From: Thermoprotei archaeon
GTDB lineage: Archaea; Thermoproteota; Thermoprotei; Thermofilales; B69-G16
Direction: 5' to 3'
DNA: 38,566 bases
Assembly: GCA_003649235.1 (NCBI GenBank)
Contig: QMRG01000005.1
Location: 1 to 38,566, forward strand
Shown here piece after piece: positions 8,028 through 15,892 of this stretch. The notes under the pieces were generated by a model. That model was not told the origin of the DNA, did no database searches, and was given only the letters and a program-made list of their open reading frames with translations. Made by a program: the position numbers and the translations under genes. Every line of letters begins with the position of its first letter. Within the stretch, counting starts at the first letter, position 1.

Positions 8028-8492
8028 ATGGAGAATTTAAATAATAAATTAAAGTATAAACTCACTAGAAGTTTGGAAGACTATATGAGGGCTATATACA
8101 TTCTCAGCAAGAGGAGTAAGGTAGTTAGGGTGAAGAATATAGCGAAACTGTTAAAAGTAAAGCCTTCAAGCGTCACTTTCGCTCTTAGGAAGCTCTCGGA
8201 AATGGGGTTAATAGAGTATGAGAAGCATGGATACGTTGATCTCACAGAAGAAGGATTAAAAGTCGCGAGCAAGCTTTCAGACAGATATCGCAGCATCGAG
8301 TATTTCCTAGAGAACATCTTAGGTCTTCCCAGAGAGATAGCTGAGATAGATGCCTGTAACATGGAGCATCATCTACACGACGAGACTATTAACAGGATAG
8401 AAGTGTTTGTAGAGTTTATTGAGAATAATCCTGAAAGAGCTGAGCTGATAAACAAGTTCTTAAGATACTATAAAGAGAATTTAAAACGTTAG
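8028..8492 (+). CDS. DtxR/MntR-family metal-dependent repressor
   Basis: This 154-residue regulator has an N-terminal winged helix (SLEDYMRAIYILSK, VKPSSVTFALRKLSEMGLIEYEKHGYVDLTEEG) and a metal-binding dimerization domain (DRYRSIEYFLENILGL, DACNMEHHLHDE). The Cys, Glu and His residues of the second block match known metal ligands of MntR/DtxR proteins. The SH3-like third domain is absent, as in MntR. A TTG at 8019 is an earlier possible start; the ATG at 8028 fits the promoter better. It is the likely regulator of the feo operon, whose promoter carries two TTAGA-N4-TCTAA sites. Its 3' end overlaps the last gene of that operon by 12 bases on opposite strands. Confidence 0.9.
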   Translation: MENLNNKLKYKLTRSLEDYMRAIYILSKRSKVVRVKNIAKLLKVKPSSVTFALRKLSEMGLIEYEKHGYVDLTEEGLKVASKLSDRYRSIEYFLENILGLPREIAEIDACNMEHHLHDETINRIEVFVEFIENNPERAELINKFLRYYKENLKR

Positions 8493-8963
8493 TTCTCTAA
8501 TAAAATCTCTGAAAACCAGGTATAGAGGAGCTGCTAGAGCTCCGAGTATCAGATGAGGCGCTATACCCCAAGGGTCTGTGGCTAAACTCCATTCTCCGGG
8601 TTTATATCCGAGTAAAAACGGGTAATAGGCATCTATGAAGCTGGCGAACAGCTCTACGATATTTAGCAACATTAGCAATATGGAGAGTAGCCAGGCGGCG
8701 AAGATATATCCTCTATAATACTCCGACTTTTTCAATGAATGATAAGTGGACGTCAAAAACAACAGTCCTGTAGTGGTTAACGCGACACCAGAGAAAACAT
8801 CTGGAAATACGTTGGGAATACTAGTCTCATAGATTTCTATACCGAGTTGTAGAACGTCTCCCTGTAGACCCCAGCTTATCAAACCGTTATATACTTGGAG
8901 AAAACCGTATAAAACATATAAAATTCCTAGAAAGCCTCCATAGCATAAGATTATCTTCTTCAA
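8481..8963 (-). CDS. Unknown four-helix membrane protein in the feo operon
   Basis: This 160-residue protein matches no family I recognise. About four hydrophobic segments are visible: near residues 5-25, around the PDVFSGVALTTTGLLFL region, AAWLLSILLMLLNIVELFASF, and a C-terminal helix (PHLILGALAAPLYLVF). There are no cysteine clusters or obvious nucleotide motifs. Acidic and aromatic residues sit in the loops (DAYYPF, GEWSLATDPWG). Its start overlaps the feoB stop by 4 bases, so it is translationally coupled to feoB and probably serves iron uptake, perhaps as an accessory or partner of FeoB (inference from context only). Confidence 0.75.
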   Translation of the reverse strand: MKKIILCYGGFLGILYVLYGFLQVYNGLISWGLQGDVLQLGIEIYETSIPNVFPDVFSGVALTTTGLLFLTSTYHSLKKSEYYRGYIFAAWLLSILLMLLNIVELFASFIDAYYPFLLGYKPGEWSLATDPWGIAPHLILGALAAPLYLVFRDFIRELTF

Positions 8964-10963
8964 ATTCCCGCCCCCACTAGGAATCTACCAATATGCACTA
9001 TGAGAAAGCTGAGCCCGTATGCCAATAGTATTTCGTAGAGCATGGTGAATATGGTCCACTTCCAAGATCCGGTTTCCTGCCTAATCGCCGCCAAGGTTGC
9101 AATACACGGTACATAGACTAATATGAAGACCATGTAGGCGTACATGGTTAATGGATCATAGTACTGGTTTAAGAGAGCGGGAAGTCCTTCCTCTGAGGCT
9201 CCATATAGCATAGCAGTAGCTCCAATTATGATTTCCTTAGCTACAAAGCCGAAAAAGGCGGCTACCACGAGTCTCCAATCCCAGTTAAGAGGCTCGAAGA
9301 GTAGCTGGAGAGCCTTTCCCAGAGATGCTAACAGGCTTTCCTCAACATTTTCCGTAAATGTAAGGGTAGAGGCATTAGTTGTAGCTAGCAGACCTATCAC
9401 TAGTAGACCTAGGAGTATAGTAGTTCCAGCTTTTTTAAAGAATAATGAACCTCTAATCCACATCTGAGTGACGGCGACTTTGAGCGAGGGCATTTGATAA
9501 GGAGGAAGCTCTACTATAAACGGTGAGTATATTCCTTTAAATACAGTCTTCCTCAAAGCGAGCGCCATGAGGACCGATAGAAGTATTCCAAGTATGTATA
9601 GTGATAAAAGCACGTTTACAGCAGCAAACTCCCAAAACGCCGCAGCGATCACTGTGAAAACAGCAAGCCTTGCAGTACACGGTATAAGCGGGTTCGTCAC
9701 AATGGCTATTATCCTATCCTCCTCTCCAGCTATTATCCTGGTACCGTAGACACCGGCTATATTGCAACCAAAGCCGAGGATTATTGGTATAACGTTTTTA
9801 CCAGTCAATCCAAGCTTTTTCATAGCTCTATCTATTAGAAATGCGGCTCTAGCCATGTAGCCGGAATCTTCTAGAAGAGACATGGCGAAATATAAAGTCA
9901 TTATTAAAGGTATAAAGCTTAAAATAGTTCCAATACCATTCAATACACCGTATTCTCCGAAAAGCAAATAGTCTAAATGGGGAATTCCAGTAGCTCCTCT
10001 CAGCTTCTCCGAGAGGACGGCTAATAAGTCGCTTAGAATATTTGAGAAAGGAGTTGAAGCTATAAACGTGAATTGAAACATCATCCAAAGTATAGATATG
10101 AAAATTGGAATTCCAAGATATTTATCCAGTAGAGCCTGGTCTAAAGCATCGCTGGCGGCTAGTTTCTTCTCTCCTTTTACGGCTTTCTTAATTATCTGTT
10201 TAACAATATCATATCGTGCCTCAACAAATGCTATTTCAAAATCTCCGTATTTTTCTTCAAAAATCTCTTTGATTTTCTCCAATTTTCCGAGGATATTTTC
10301 GCCTTTAGGAGCTTTTTCTATCTCTTCAAGTACTTGAGGGTCTCCTTCTAATAGCTTGATAGCTAGCCAGCGAGTATTATACTTCTCAAAAAGTTCCTCT
10401 TTTTCTAAGTCTCTAGTTAATTCACTGATAACTTTCTCTAGCTCTCCATACCTTATTTTGATACTCCATTCTTTAACTTTAGCCATTTCCACGATTTTCC
10501 TGCAAAGTTCTTCTATTCCTATCTTCTTGGGGGCTATCATTGGAACTACGGGTACTCCAAGTAGTTTCTCAAGTTTAGCAGTATCTATTGAAATGCTTGA
10601 GGCTTTTGCTAAATCCATCTTATTGAGAGCAACTATAACTTTAGCTCCAAGCTCTAACACTTGTAAAACTAGGTAGAGATTCCTCTCGAGGTTAGAAGCA
10701 TCTATTACCACCACTACAACATCTGGTTTTTCTTCAACGATATAGTTTCTAGCGATAATCTCCTCGACTGAATAAGCGGTTAAACTATACGTACCGGGTA
10801 GGTCAACCACATATATCTTTTCTCCATTGTATTCGAAGAAACCTTCTTTCTTCTCAACAGTTTTCCCAGGCCAATTTCCTACCTTCTGATGAGAACCCGT
10901 TAAATTGTTAAATATAACAGACTTACCGACGTTCGGATTACCCATTAAAGCTACTCTTATCAT
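8960..10963 (-). CDS. feoB: Ferrous iron transporter FeoB
   Basis: This 667-residue FeoB carries an N-terminal GTPase domain with G1 GNPNVGKS (8-15), G3 DLPGTYSL (54-61) and G4 NKMD (114-117). A helical GDI-like linker follows, then two Gate regions with membrane helices (GYMARAAFLIDRAMKKLGLTGK, IPCTARLAVFTVIAAAFW, GFVAKEIIIGATAMLYG). The protein imports Fe(II) across the cytoplasmic membrane. The start overlaps the upstream feoA by 4 bases and the stop overlaps the unknown membrane protein by 4. The C-terminus ends shortly after the last helix with no cysteine-rich FeoC-like tail. Confidence 0.96.
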   Translation of the reverse strand: MIRVALMGNPNVGKSVIFNNLTGSHQKVGNWPGKTVEKKEGFFEYNGEKIYVVDLPGTYSLTAYSVEEIIARNYIVEEKPDVVVVVIDASNLERNLYLVLQVLELGAKVIVALNKMDLAKASSISIDTAKLEKLLGVPVVPMIAPKKIGIEELCRKIVEMAKVKEWSIKIRYGELEKVISELTRDLEKEELFEKYNTRWLAIKLLEGDPQVLEEIEKAPKGENILGKLEKIKEIFEEKYGDFEIAFVEARYDIVKQIIKKAVKGEKKLAASDALDQALLDKYLGIPIFISILWMMFQFTFIASTPFSNILSDLLAVLSEKLRGATGIPHLDYLLFGEYGVLNGIGTILSFIPLIMTLYFAMSLLEDSGYMARAAFLIDRAMKKLGLTGKNVIPIILGFGCNIAGVYGTRIIAGEEDRIIAIVTNPLIPCTARLAVFTVIAAAFWEFAAVNVLLSLYILGILLSVLMALALRKTVFKGIYSPFIVELPPYQMPSLKVAVTQMWIRGSLFFKKAGTTILLGLLVIGLLATTNASTLTFTENVEESLLASLGKALQLLFEPLNWDWRLVVAAFFGFVAKEIIIGATAMLYGASEEGLPALLNQYYDPLTMYAYMVFILVYVPCIATLAAIRQETGSWKWTIFTMLYEILLAYGLSFLIVHIGRFLVGAGI

Positions 10964-11202
10964 GACCCCACCTCGACTAAGACTTTCATAGCAACCCCTC
11001 TCCCCAGTGCAAGCCTAGATCCATAAACAGATACAATTAAAGGACCTGCTCCCATATTCCTAACCACTATAACCTCCGTTCCTTCGACAAAGCCAAGCTC
11101 GTAAAGCCTCCTACGGACGCCGTAGCCTCCAGCTATACCTCTAACTATACCTTTTGCCCCATCTGGGAGAAAAGCTAAGGGAATAATTCTGGATCTCCTC
11201 AT
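10960..11202 (-). CDS. feoA: FeoA domain protein (second of a tandem pair)
   Basis: This 80-residue SH3-like FeoA protein has the usual pattern IPLAFLPDGAKGIVRGIAGG, RRRLYELGFVEGTEV and VSVYGSRLALGRGVAMKVLV. FeoA proteins are small cytoplasmic partners of FeoB. It overlaps feoB and the other feoA by 4 bases at each end, so all are co-translated. Its sequence is clearly diverged from the upstream copy, suggesting two non-redundant subunits rather than a recent duplication. Confidence 0.92.
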   Translation of the reverse strand: MRRSRIIPLAFLPDGAKGIVRGIAGGYGVRRRLYELGFVEGTEVIVVRNMGAGPLIVSVYGSRLALGRGVAMKVLVEVGS

Positions 11203-11429
11203 TTAACTACCTCCACTAATATCAGTTCAGCTTCATTTTTCCTTAGGGATAGATTATAGCCCCTGACCTCGAATTCTATAGGATCGCCGAGAGGCGCTTT
11301 TCTCACTACCTTAATTCTAGTTCCAGGTGTTAATCCCATATCCATTATTCTCCTCAAAGCTCCGCCTTTCCCTAGTATTTTAGAGATAACGCCTTCTTCA
11401 CCAGGTTTTAATTCGCTTAACTTTGGCAC
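11199..11429 (-). CDS. feoA: FeoA domain protein (first of a tandem pair)
   Basis: This 76-residue FeoA protein (KLSELKPGEEGVISKILGKG, RRIMDMGLTPGTRIKVV, NLSLRKNEAELILV) is the promoter-proximal gene of the iron operon. It starts with GTG at 11429, preceded by GGTGG. An ATG at 11440 is out of frame. Transcription is predicted to begin near 11454, giving a leader of about 25 bases. The two operator repeats just upstream imply iron- or manganese-dependent repression. Confidence 0.92.
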   Translation of the reverse strand: MPKLSELKPGEEGVISKILGKGGALRRIMDMGLTPGTRIKVVRKAPLGDPIEFEVRGYNLSLRKNEAELILVEVVK

Positions 11430-11441
11430 GCCACCACCATT

Positions 11442-11455
11442 TTAGAGTATTCTAA
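11442..11455. promoter_or_regulatory. DtxR-like operator 1 of the feo promoter
   Basis: TTAGAGTATTCTAA is an inverted repeat TTAGA-N4-TCTAA. It straddles the predicted transcription start of the feo operon. The half-site resembles the DtxR/IdeR consensus (TTAGG...CCTAA). A DtxR-like gene lies at the far end of the operon. Confidence 0.75.
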
Positions 11456-11460
11456 TATTT

Positions 11461-11474
11461 TTAGAGTAATCTAA
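11461..11474. promoter_or_regulatory. DtxR-like operator 2 of the feo promoter
   Basis: TTAGAGTAATCTAA repeats the first operator exactly 19 bp away, counted start to start, with the same TTAGA-N4-TCTAA symmetry. It fills the space between the TATA box and the start site. A 19-bp period is close to two helical turns, so two dimers would sit on the same face of the DNA. Confidence 0.75.
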
Positions 11475-11475
11475 T

Positions 11476-11489
11476 ATTTATAATTTTCC
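11476..11489 (-). promoter_or_regulatory. BRE/TATA promoter of the feo operon
   Basis: On the minus strand GGAAAA (BRE, 11489-11484) is followed at once by TTATAAAT (TATA, 11483-11476). This predicts a start near 11454 and a 25-base leader before the GTG at 11429. Confidence 0.65.
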
Positions 11490-11578
11490 AAATTTTGTAA
11501 TATCGCCCGAAAATCACATGGTAAATCTGGATAAATCTAATTAATGAAAATCTCCAAGATAGATGGACAATACTATAG

Positions 11579-11899
11579 TCATCTATTAAAGAATATGCTT
11601 GTCACAAGTAAACAGTAAGAATCTCCTGTCGCTATACATCTTTCTTCCTTTATTTTTATTCGTTTACCGAGATAGCTTTCAATTATACCAGCTATTAACC
11701 CTCTCTCAAAGTGACAGGAATACTCTTTGATTCCATACTTCTTAGCGATTGCATATTCCCACATATCGTAAGCCTTTATCTGGATTTTTAAACTATCATA
11801 TCCTTTAATATAATGTGAAATTTCAGCTCTATATTTTCCTAAAGCATGAGCTCTTAGAAAATTCGCTTGCAATGCGTTTCTAAGGTTTTTATCCTCCAT
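11579..11899 (-). CDS. V4R domain fragment, C-terminal half of a frameshifted ACT-V4R protein
   Basis: This 106-residue frame encodes the end of a V4R (4-vinyl-reductase-like small-molecule-binding) domain. It shows a helical part (NLRNALQANFLRAHALGKYR), then CHFERGLIAGIIESYLGKRIK, a Cys at ERC, and the closing GDSYCLLV. The start of the domain lies in the upstream frame (11854-12390). Adding one base to the A5 run at 11886-11890 joins both into about 270 codons without a stop. Either this is a lesion in one gene, an assembly indel, or two interacting chains. By itself the ATG at 11899 has no convincing ribosome site. Confidence 0.6.
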   Translation of the reverse strand: MEDKNLRNALQANFLRAHALGKYRAEISHYIKGYDSLKIQIKAYDMWEYAIAKKYGIKEYSCHFERGLIAGIIESYLGKRIKIKEERCIATGDSYCLLVTSIFFNR

Positions 11900-12390
11900 C
11901 CTTTATAGATGTCGGCTAACAAGAGCCCTGTGAAAAGTCCTTGATGATATAGAAATGCCAATCCTCCTTCTCTAAAGCGTTTTCTCAAGTCTACGACCAA
12001 GCTCTTCATATTATCCTCTGTAAGTAATAGCAATCTTTCCCCTCTAACGTCTACTATCGGGAGGTGGTATAGATCTACAAGTAGGAAATTCTCGATTTGA
12101 GGGTTTATTATCTCAACATTTTCAACCGAGTCCAATCTATAAATATTACTTTTAACTTTTTCATAATCCGACTCTGAGAGCCTGGCTATTATAAATAAAA
12201 TGCCCAGCTTTCCAGTAGCGGCCATACCTGGGAAATTAACTGCCAGAATATCCACATTATATTTTGCTAGTATTGAAAGAACTTCGGCTAAAGCTCCTGG
12301 AGTGTTTACAAGCCTAACCATAATCCCCTTTATATCTCTATTATCTACGTGTACTAGGTTGCCAATGATTAACGGCTTAATCTCTATCAT
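11854..12390 (-). CDS. ACT domain plus start of V4R domain, N-terminal half of a frameshifted regulator
   Basis: This 178-residue frame opens with an ACT domain, a small ligand-sensing fold (about residues 22-95: IMVRLVNTPGALAEVLSILAKYNVDI). It continues into the beginning of a V4R domain (LTEDNMKSLVVDLRKRFREG, LYHQGLFTGLLLADIYKG). The last residues (WRIKTLETHCKRIF) are out-of-frame translation after a one-base loss in an A5 run. The intact protein would be ACT-V4R, plausibly a ligand-sensing regulator; the ligand is unknown. It is monocistronic and faces away from the metalloprotease gene. Confidence 0.65.
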   Translation of the reverse strand: MIEIKPLIIGNLVHVDNRDIKGIMVRLVNTPGALAEVLSILAKYNVDILAVNFPGMAATGKLGILFIIARLSESDYEKVKSNIYRLDSVENVEIINPQIENFLLVDLYHLPIVDVRGERLLLLTEDNMKSLVVDLRKRFREGGLAFLYHQGLFTGLLLADIYKGWRIKTLETHCKRIF

Positions 12391-12449
12391 TGCAAAATAA
12401 TTTCATGTTTTGATTGTTAAATTTATTCTTTTGCGATTTTAATTTTATT

Positions 12450-12551
12450 TTAACTTAAATTGTCTAGCAAAATACTAAAAACGAAATTTATTTTTTAATA
12501 ACTAATTTGACAATATTAAGTTAACCGATACCATATAAACCTATTTTGCTA
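12450..12551. repeat. Interleaved inverted repeats in the protease promoter region
   Basis: Within the AT-rich 172-base gap between two divergent genes, arm A1 (12450-12464, TTAACTTAAATTGTC) pairs with A2 (12509-12524, GACAATATTAAGTTAA; one extra base). Arm B1 (12465-12474, TAGCAAAATA) pairs perfectly with B2 (12542-12551, TATTTTGCTA). The order A-B-A'-B' means the repeats interlock rather than nest. A2 and B2 flank the TATA box of the protease gene. Confidence 0.5.
12532..12539 (+). promoter_or_regulatory. TATA box of the metalloprotease gene
   Basis: CATATAAA is centred about 27 bases before the ATG at 12563. No Shine-Dalgarno sequence is present, so the transcript is probably leaderless. 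Confidence 0.55.
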
Positions 12552-12562
12552 ATTTAATATCG

Positions 12563-14800
12563 ATGCAAAAATACAGAAAAGCGAAGACCACGGTAATAGC
12601 GCTGATAATTCTGCTCGCGCAGATAATTGTACACTATGATGCTATACAGGTAAGAGTTATCGCATTCAAAGACGATTATAAATTATCTTCTGGAAGTCCT
12701 CGTATAGAGGTTATAGGGGCGGTATGGGATAAGACCGATTTAAAAGTTCTAATAGTTTCAGCTTCCTGGCTTGGAAAGAAGTACATAGATTCCGTAGTTA
12801 AAGTGTTTAATGTTTGGGATAGAGCCCTCGAATCGTTTGGAAACTCCTACGGCTACGAATATTTACTAGATTTCTCGTTTAAAGTAAAGATATCCTCAAC
12901 CTATCAAACAGGCTATGATATCATTGTTAAATTCAGCAGGGACATTATAGAGCCCGGTGGGAAAATAGGGCTTGCCAGAGTCGAATACTGCGATGGCAAG
13001 ATTACTCGAGTATATGTAACATTGTACACGCGTACAACAGCTGGCGATTTATCGGTAGTCGACATTTTTAATATAGCTCTACATGAGATCGGACATGCTC
13101 TCGGATTAGAGCATGCGGAGAGTAAATACACCGAAAACGGCCTTGAAATAATGTATCCAGTATATTCTTACCCGGGAGTCGAGCTCCGTCCCTCTACTCT
13201 CGACGTTTATGCTTTAGCTGAGATATACTCATGGCTTAAAACAGGAGTATTTAAACCTACAGATAAGACTGTCATAACCTTGCCATCACACATACCATAT
13301 AAAATGTTGCTCTACTACAGGGTTAGCATATACTCTGAGTATGGCGCAGCAATTGGCGAGGGATGGTACTTAGAGGGGAGTATAGTCAACGTGACTTTAC
13401 TATCCACAATAGTTACTCTAGGCAAGGGGATACGCGCCGTATTTAAAAGATGGACTGGCTATATAAACTCGGAGAAGCCGAGTATATCCTTTAGGATTTA
13501 CCAGGATGTCAAGCTGTACGCCGAATGGAAGATACAATACTATCTAAATATAACGGCTTCATACTTTGAAGTGAACGTCAGTTCTGGATGGTATGATGCG
13601 GGAACTAGGCTTACCATATCGCTGCAGAACAGTACAGTTTATATAGGCTCGAATATTCGATATGTATTTATAAAATGGAATGGAGATATCGAGTCTAAAA
13701 ACTCTACACTTATAATAGTTATCGATAAGCCGTTATCTCTGACTGTTGAGTGGCGTTTAGAGTATAAGGTAGAGATCTTTAGCCTGTATTCAAGTCCGTT
13801 AAACTCTACAGGATGGTATCCTGAAGGAGCGGAGGTGTTTATAGGAGTTGTAGACGAAGTTGTTGATCTAGGTAATAAAACTAGAATGGTTTTGAAAGGA
13901 TGGACTGGTACATTCGATTTTAAAAATGCTACTGCTAGAATTGTTGTAAATCAACCTCTCCAGTTTAGGGCTATCTGGACTAAAGAATACCTGGTAGAGG
14001 TATCTTCAGAATATACAGGAAGTTTTGAAAAATGGGTTCCGATGGGGCAACTTTTCAAAGTGAAGTTAAACACGACTATAATTTTGGAGGATAACGGCAC
14101 GAGAAGAATTTTCAATTACTGGATTGTAAAGGATAGAATTGTTGAAAACAATGTATTTGAGGTCGTGGTTTGGGAACCTCTCTTTATTAAAGCAATTTGG
14201 AAGACTCAATACAAAGTAGTTTTAGAGACTAGAGACATGGAGAATAATCCTCTCGGAGCGGTATTATTTATAGAAGGAGAAGAAGTGAAGAGCGGGCAGA
14301 AGGTATGGTTAGATCGAGGCAAACTTGAAGTTAATGGAGTTTTCTATAATAGAACTATTAAAGCGCCGAATTTCATAAGATATTTCACTGGTTGGAATAT
14401 ATTTTCAGAATTTACTGAGTGTGAACCTTTAGAAAAAAGAATAATCATTAACACTACCGGGACATATGACGTAAAGCTTAGAGTTTGGAAGGTAGAGATT
14501 AAAGCTGTGGATTTCCTCATGATGCCTTCACCGCTCTACACGATTAAAATGGGAGATGAGAGATATTTAGCAGATTTGGACGGTCTTCTCTTAGAGACAG
14601 AACTGCCTGAGGGAATTCACGAGTTCGAAATATATCTTTTAGGATTTAAAGTAGGAAGCGGAGAAATTCTAGTCGATAAGTCCGGTGTATACTACGTAAG
14701 GACTCCAGCTACACCTTACTATATAGCTCTACTAATCATAGTGATAGTGTATTTAAATAGGAAGAGAAAAAATTCTACTCAAATGCAGAAACATGCTTAA
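12563..14800 (+). CDS. Cell-surface matrixin-like zinc metalloprotease with beta repeats
   Basis: This 745-residue protein has an N-terminal signal/anchor helix (TTVIALIILLAQIIV) and a metzincin-type catalytic domain. The zinc site HEIGHALGLEH lies at about residues 174-184 (HExxHxxGxxH), followed by the Met-turn EIMYP. Four related segments of about 75 residues follow, between about 250 and 550. Each has a WY-x-G/A motif, an F/W-x-x-W-x-G core and an ending like LYAEW, LTVEW or FRAIW, similar to surface beta repeats of the bacterial-repeat type. A last domain precedes a C-terminal membrane helix (YYIALLIIVIVYL) and basic tail. It is probably anchored outside the cell. Substrate unknown. Confidence 0.82.
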   Translation: MQKYRKAKTTVIALIILLAQIIVHYDAIQVRVIAFKDDYKLSSGSPRIEVIGAVWDKTDLKVLIVSASWLGKKYIDSVVKVFNVWDRALESFGNSYGYEYLLDFSFKVKISSTYQTGYDIIVKFSRDIIEPGGKIGLARVEYCDGKITRVYVTLYTRTTAGDLSVVDIFNIALHEIGHALGLEHAESKYTENGLEIMYPVYSYPGVELRPSTLDVYALAEIYSWLKTGVFKPTDKTVITLPSHIPYKMLLYYRVSIYSEYGAAIGEGWYLEGSIVNVTLLSTIVTLGKGIRAVFKRWTGYINSEKPSISFRIYQDVKLYAEWKIQYYLNITASYFEVNVSSGWYDAGTRLTISLQNSTVYIGSNIRYVFIKWNGDIESKNSTLIIVIDKPLSLTVEWRLEYKVEIFSLYSSPLNSTGWYPEGAEVFIGVVDEVVDLGNKTRMVLKGWTGTFDFKNATARIVVNQPLQFRAIWTKEYLVEVSSEYTGSFEKWVPMGQLFKVKLNTTIILEDNGTRRIFNYWIVKDRIVENNVFEVVVWEPLFIKAIWKTQYKVVLETRDMENNPLGAVLFIEGEEVKSGQKVWLDRGKLEVNGVFYNRTIKAPNFIRYFTGWNIFSEFTECEPLEKRIIINTTGTYDVKLRVWKVEIKAVDFLMMPSPLYTIKMGDERYLADLDGLLLETELPEGIHEFEIYLLGFKVGSGEILVDKSGVYYVRTPATPYYIALLIIVIVYLNRKRKNSTQMQKHA

Positions 14801-14816
14801 CTTCGTTTTCTTCTAA

Positions 14817-14975
14817 CTAGACTATATATTCTATAATTAACGTGATTATTTGAGATACGGCAGTTGCCCCAAGAAGCTGGAGGATTACTTTCACATCTAC
14901 AAGCCATGGTTTTATATTTCTAGTATCCTCCAACTCTTTAGAAAGTTTATTAAATAACAGTAAATCGCCTATCAT
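14817..14975 (-). CDS. Small ORF with a C-terminal hydrophobic helix, possible gene remnant
   Basis: An ATG at 14975 opens 52 codons ending in a hydrophobic helix (VDVKVILQLLGATAVSQIIT). The same frame is open upstream without a start codon and encodes a charged coiled-coil-like stretch (KGKEDRIESIEKKIEE), so this is probably the end of a longer protein. It lies directly downstream of HAD pseudogene pieces on the same strand. I do not recognise the family. It may be a decayed remnant. Confidence 0.35.
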   Translation of the reverse strand: MIGDLLLFNKLSKELEDTRNIKPWLVDVKVILQLLGATAVSQIITLIIEYIV

Positions 14976-15029
14976 AGTTTTTTCTCCAATGGGTATTTCC
15001 TCTATTTTCTTCTCTATAGATTCTATTCT

Positions 15030-15439
15030 ATCCTCTTTTCCTTTAAGGATTTTACTCCATCATCGCTGGATACCGAAGCCACTATATATTCTTTCTCTTT
15101 AAGAACTTTCAAGATGTCTCCTACACAGGGTAAAACAGTTGTACTCTCTATCCTATACTTTCTACCCTATATACTTTCAGTATAAAGCAGCCAGTTCTTC
15201 ACTATTAAAATCTATTTCTAACCTTAACTTGTCCAGAGCTCTCCTAACCCATTTGCCCACATCGTGCTCGCCACGAGCATCTCCCAAATCCTCTTCTACT
15301 AAACATAATTCACAAACAAGCCTAGAAAACTCTCTTCCAGATTCAGATACTCTCCTATCCTTCTCCAAACCACGGGGAGGCAGGAGTAGCTATCAACCAG
15401 AGTCCCATCAAAGTCGAAGACACAAAGCTTCCAAGTCAT
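15030..15439 (-). pseudogene. HAD-superfamily hydrolase pseudogene
   Basis: Translation from ATG 15439 gives WKLCVFDFDGTLVDSYS, the HAD motif I (DxDGTLVD), and runs to a TAG at codon 45. Homology continues in another frame (EEDLGDARGEHDVGKWVRRAL, to a TGA near 15177) and in a third (DILKVLKEKEYIVASVSSDDG, near 15110-15050), which resembles HAD motif II. At least two frameshifts and several stops separate the pieces, so the gene is dead. It begins 12 bases after the stop of the ADP-ribosylglycohydrolase fragment, suggesting the two were once an operon. Confidence 0.7.
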
Positions 15440-15451
15440 AAACTACCCTAG

Positions 15452-15892
15452 TTAAAGCATAGGCTCTAGTATTTTTGCTTCTATTTTTAATTCCCAAAGT
15501 TCGCGCGCCAATCCTAAAATTTTATCTTTATCCTCGAGTTTCTCCACAAGCTCCTTGGGGATGCTCTCATACCCGTAATATGCACCCGCCAGCGCGCCTG
15601 CCATAACCGCAATGCTATCAGTATCTCCCTCGCACCTTATAGCATCTATAATTGTGTTCTTGAAGTAGTTATTCTTTAAAAAGAGGTAGAGAGCTAAAGG
15701 CATGCTGTCTGGAGCACTGCTAAAATTCCCCAATACGTGTACGGCTTCTTCTAAACCAGTTTTCTTCAGTAATTTCTCTATCTGAGAGAGTTTTCTCAGA
15801 TAGACATTGTGTCTCGCTAATTTAAGAAGGCTTCTAAAACCCGGGCATCTAAAAGAACCGGTAGTAGTTAAAAGAGGGGAACTTTGGAGCAC
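15452..15892 (-). pseudogene. ADP-ribosylglycohydrolase C-terminal fragment
   Basis: From about 15825 to 15452 this frame encodes the second half of an ADP-ribosylglycohydrolase (DraG-like) protein. It has GNFSSAPDSMPLALYLF, the metal-site region CEGDTDSIAVMAGALAGAYYG, and a natural C-terminus. These enzymes remove ADP-ribose from proteins and need two metal sites; the N-terminal site is missing here. Codons 1-22 (MLQSSPLLTTTGSFRCPG) are an antisense reading of a methyltransferase tail and not native. The second copy at 20792-21450 has the N-terminal and middle parts instead. Confidence 0.75.

Noticed and set aside
15177-15368. 63-codon minus-strand frame as an independent gene
   Set aside because: Its sequence (EEDLGDARGEHDVGKW) is the frameshifted continuation of the HAD pseudogene and has no start signal of its own.
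15139-15441. 100-codon plus-strand frame in the pseudogene region
   Set aside because: The composition is Ser/Pro/Lys-rich and the opposite strand carries recognisable HAD pieces, so this frame is a shadow.
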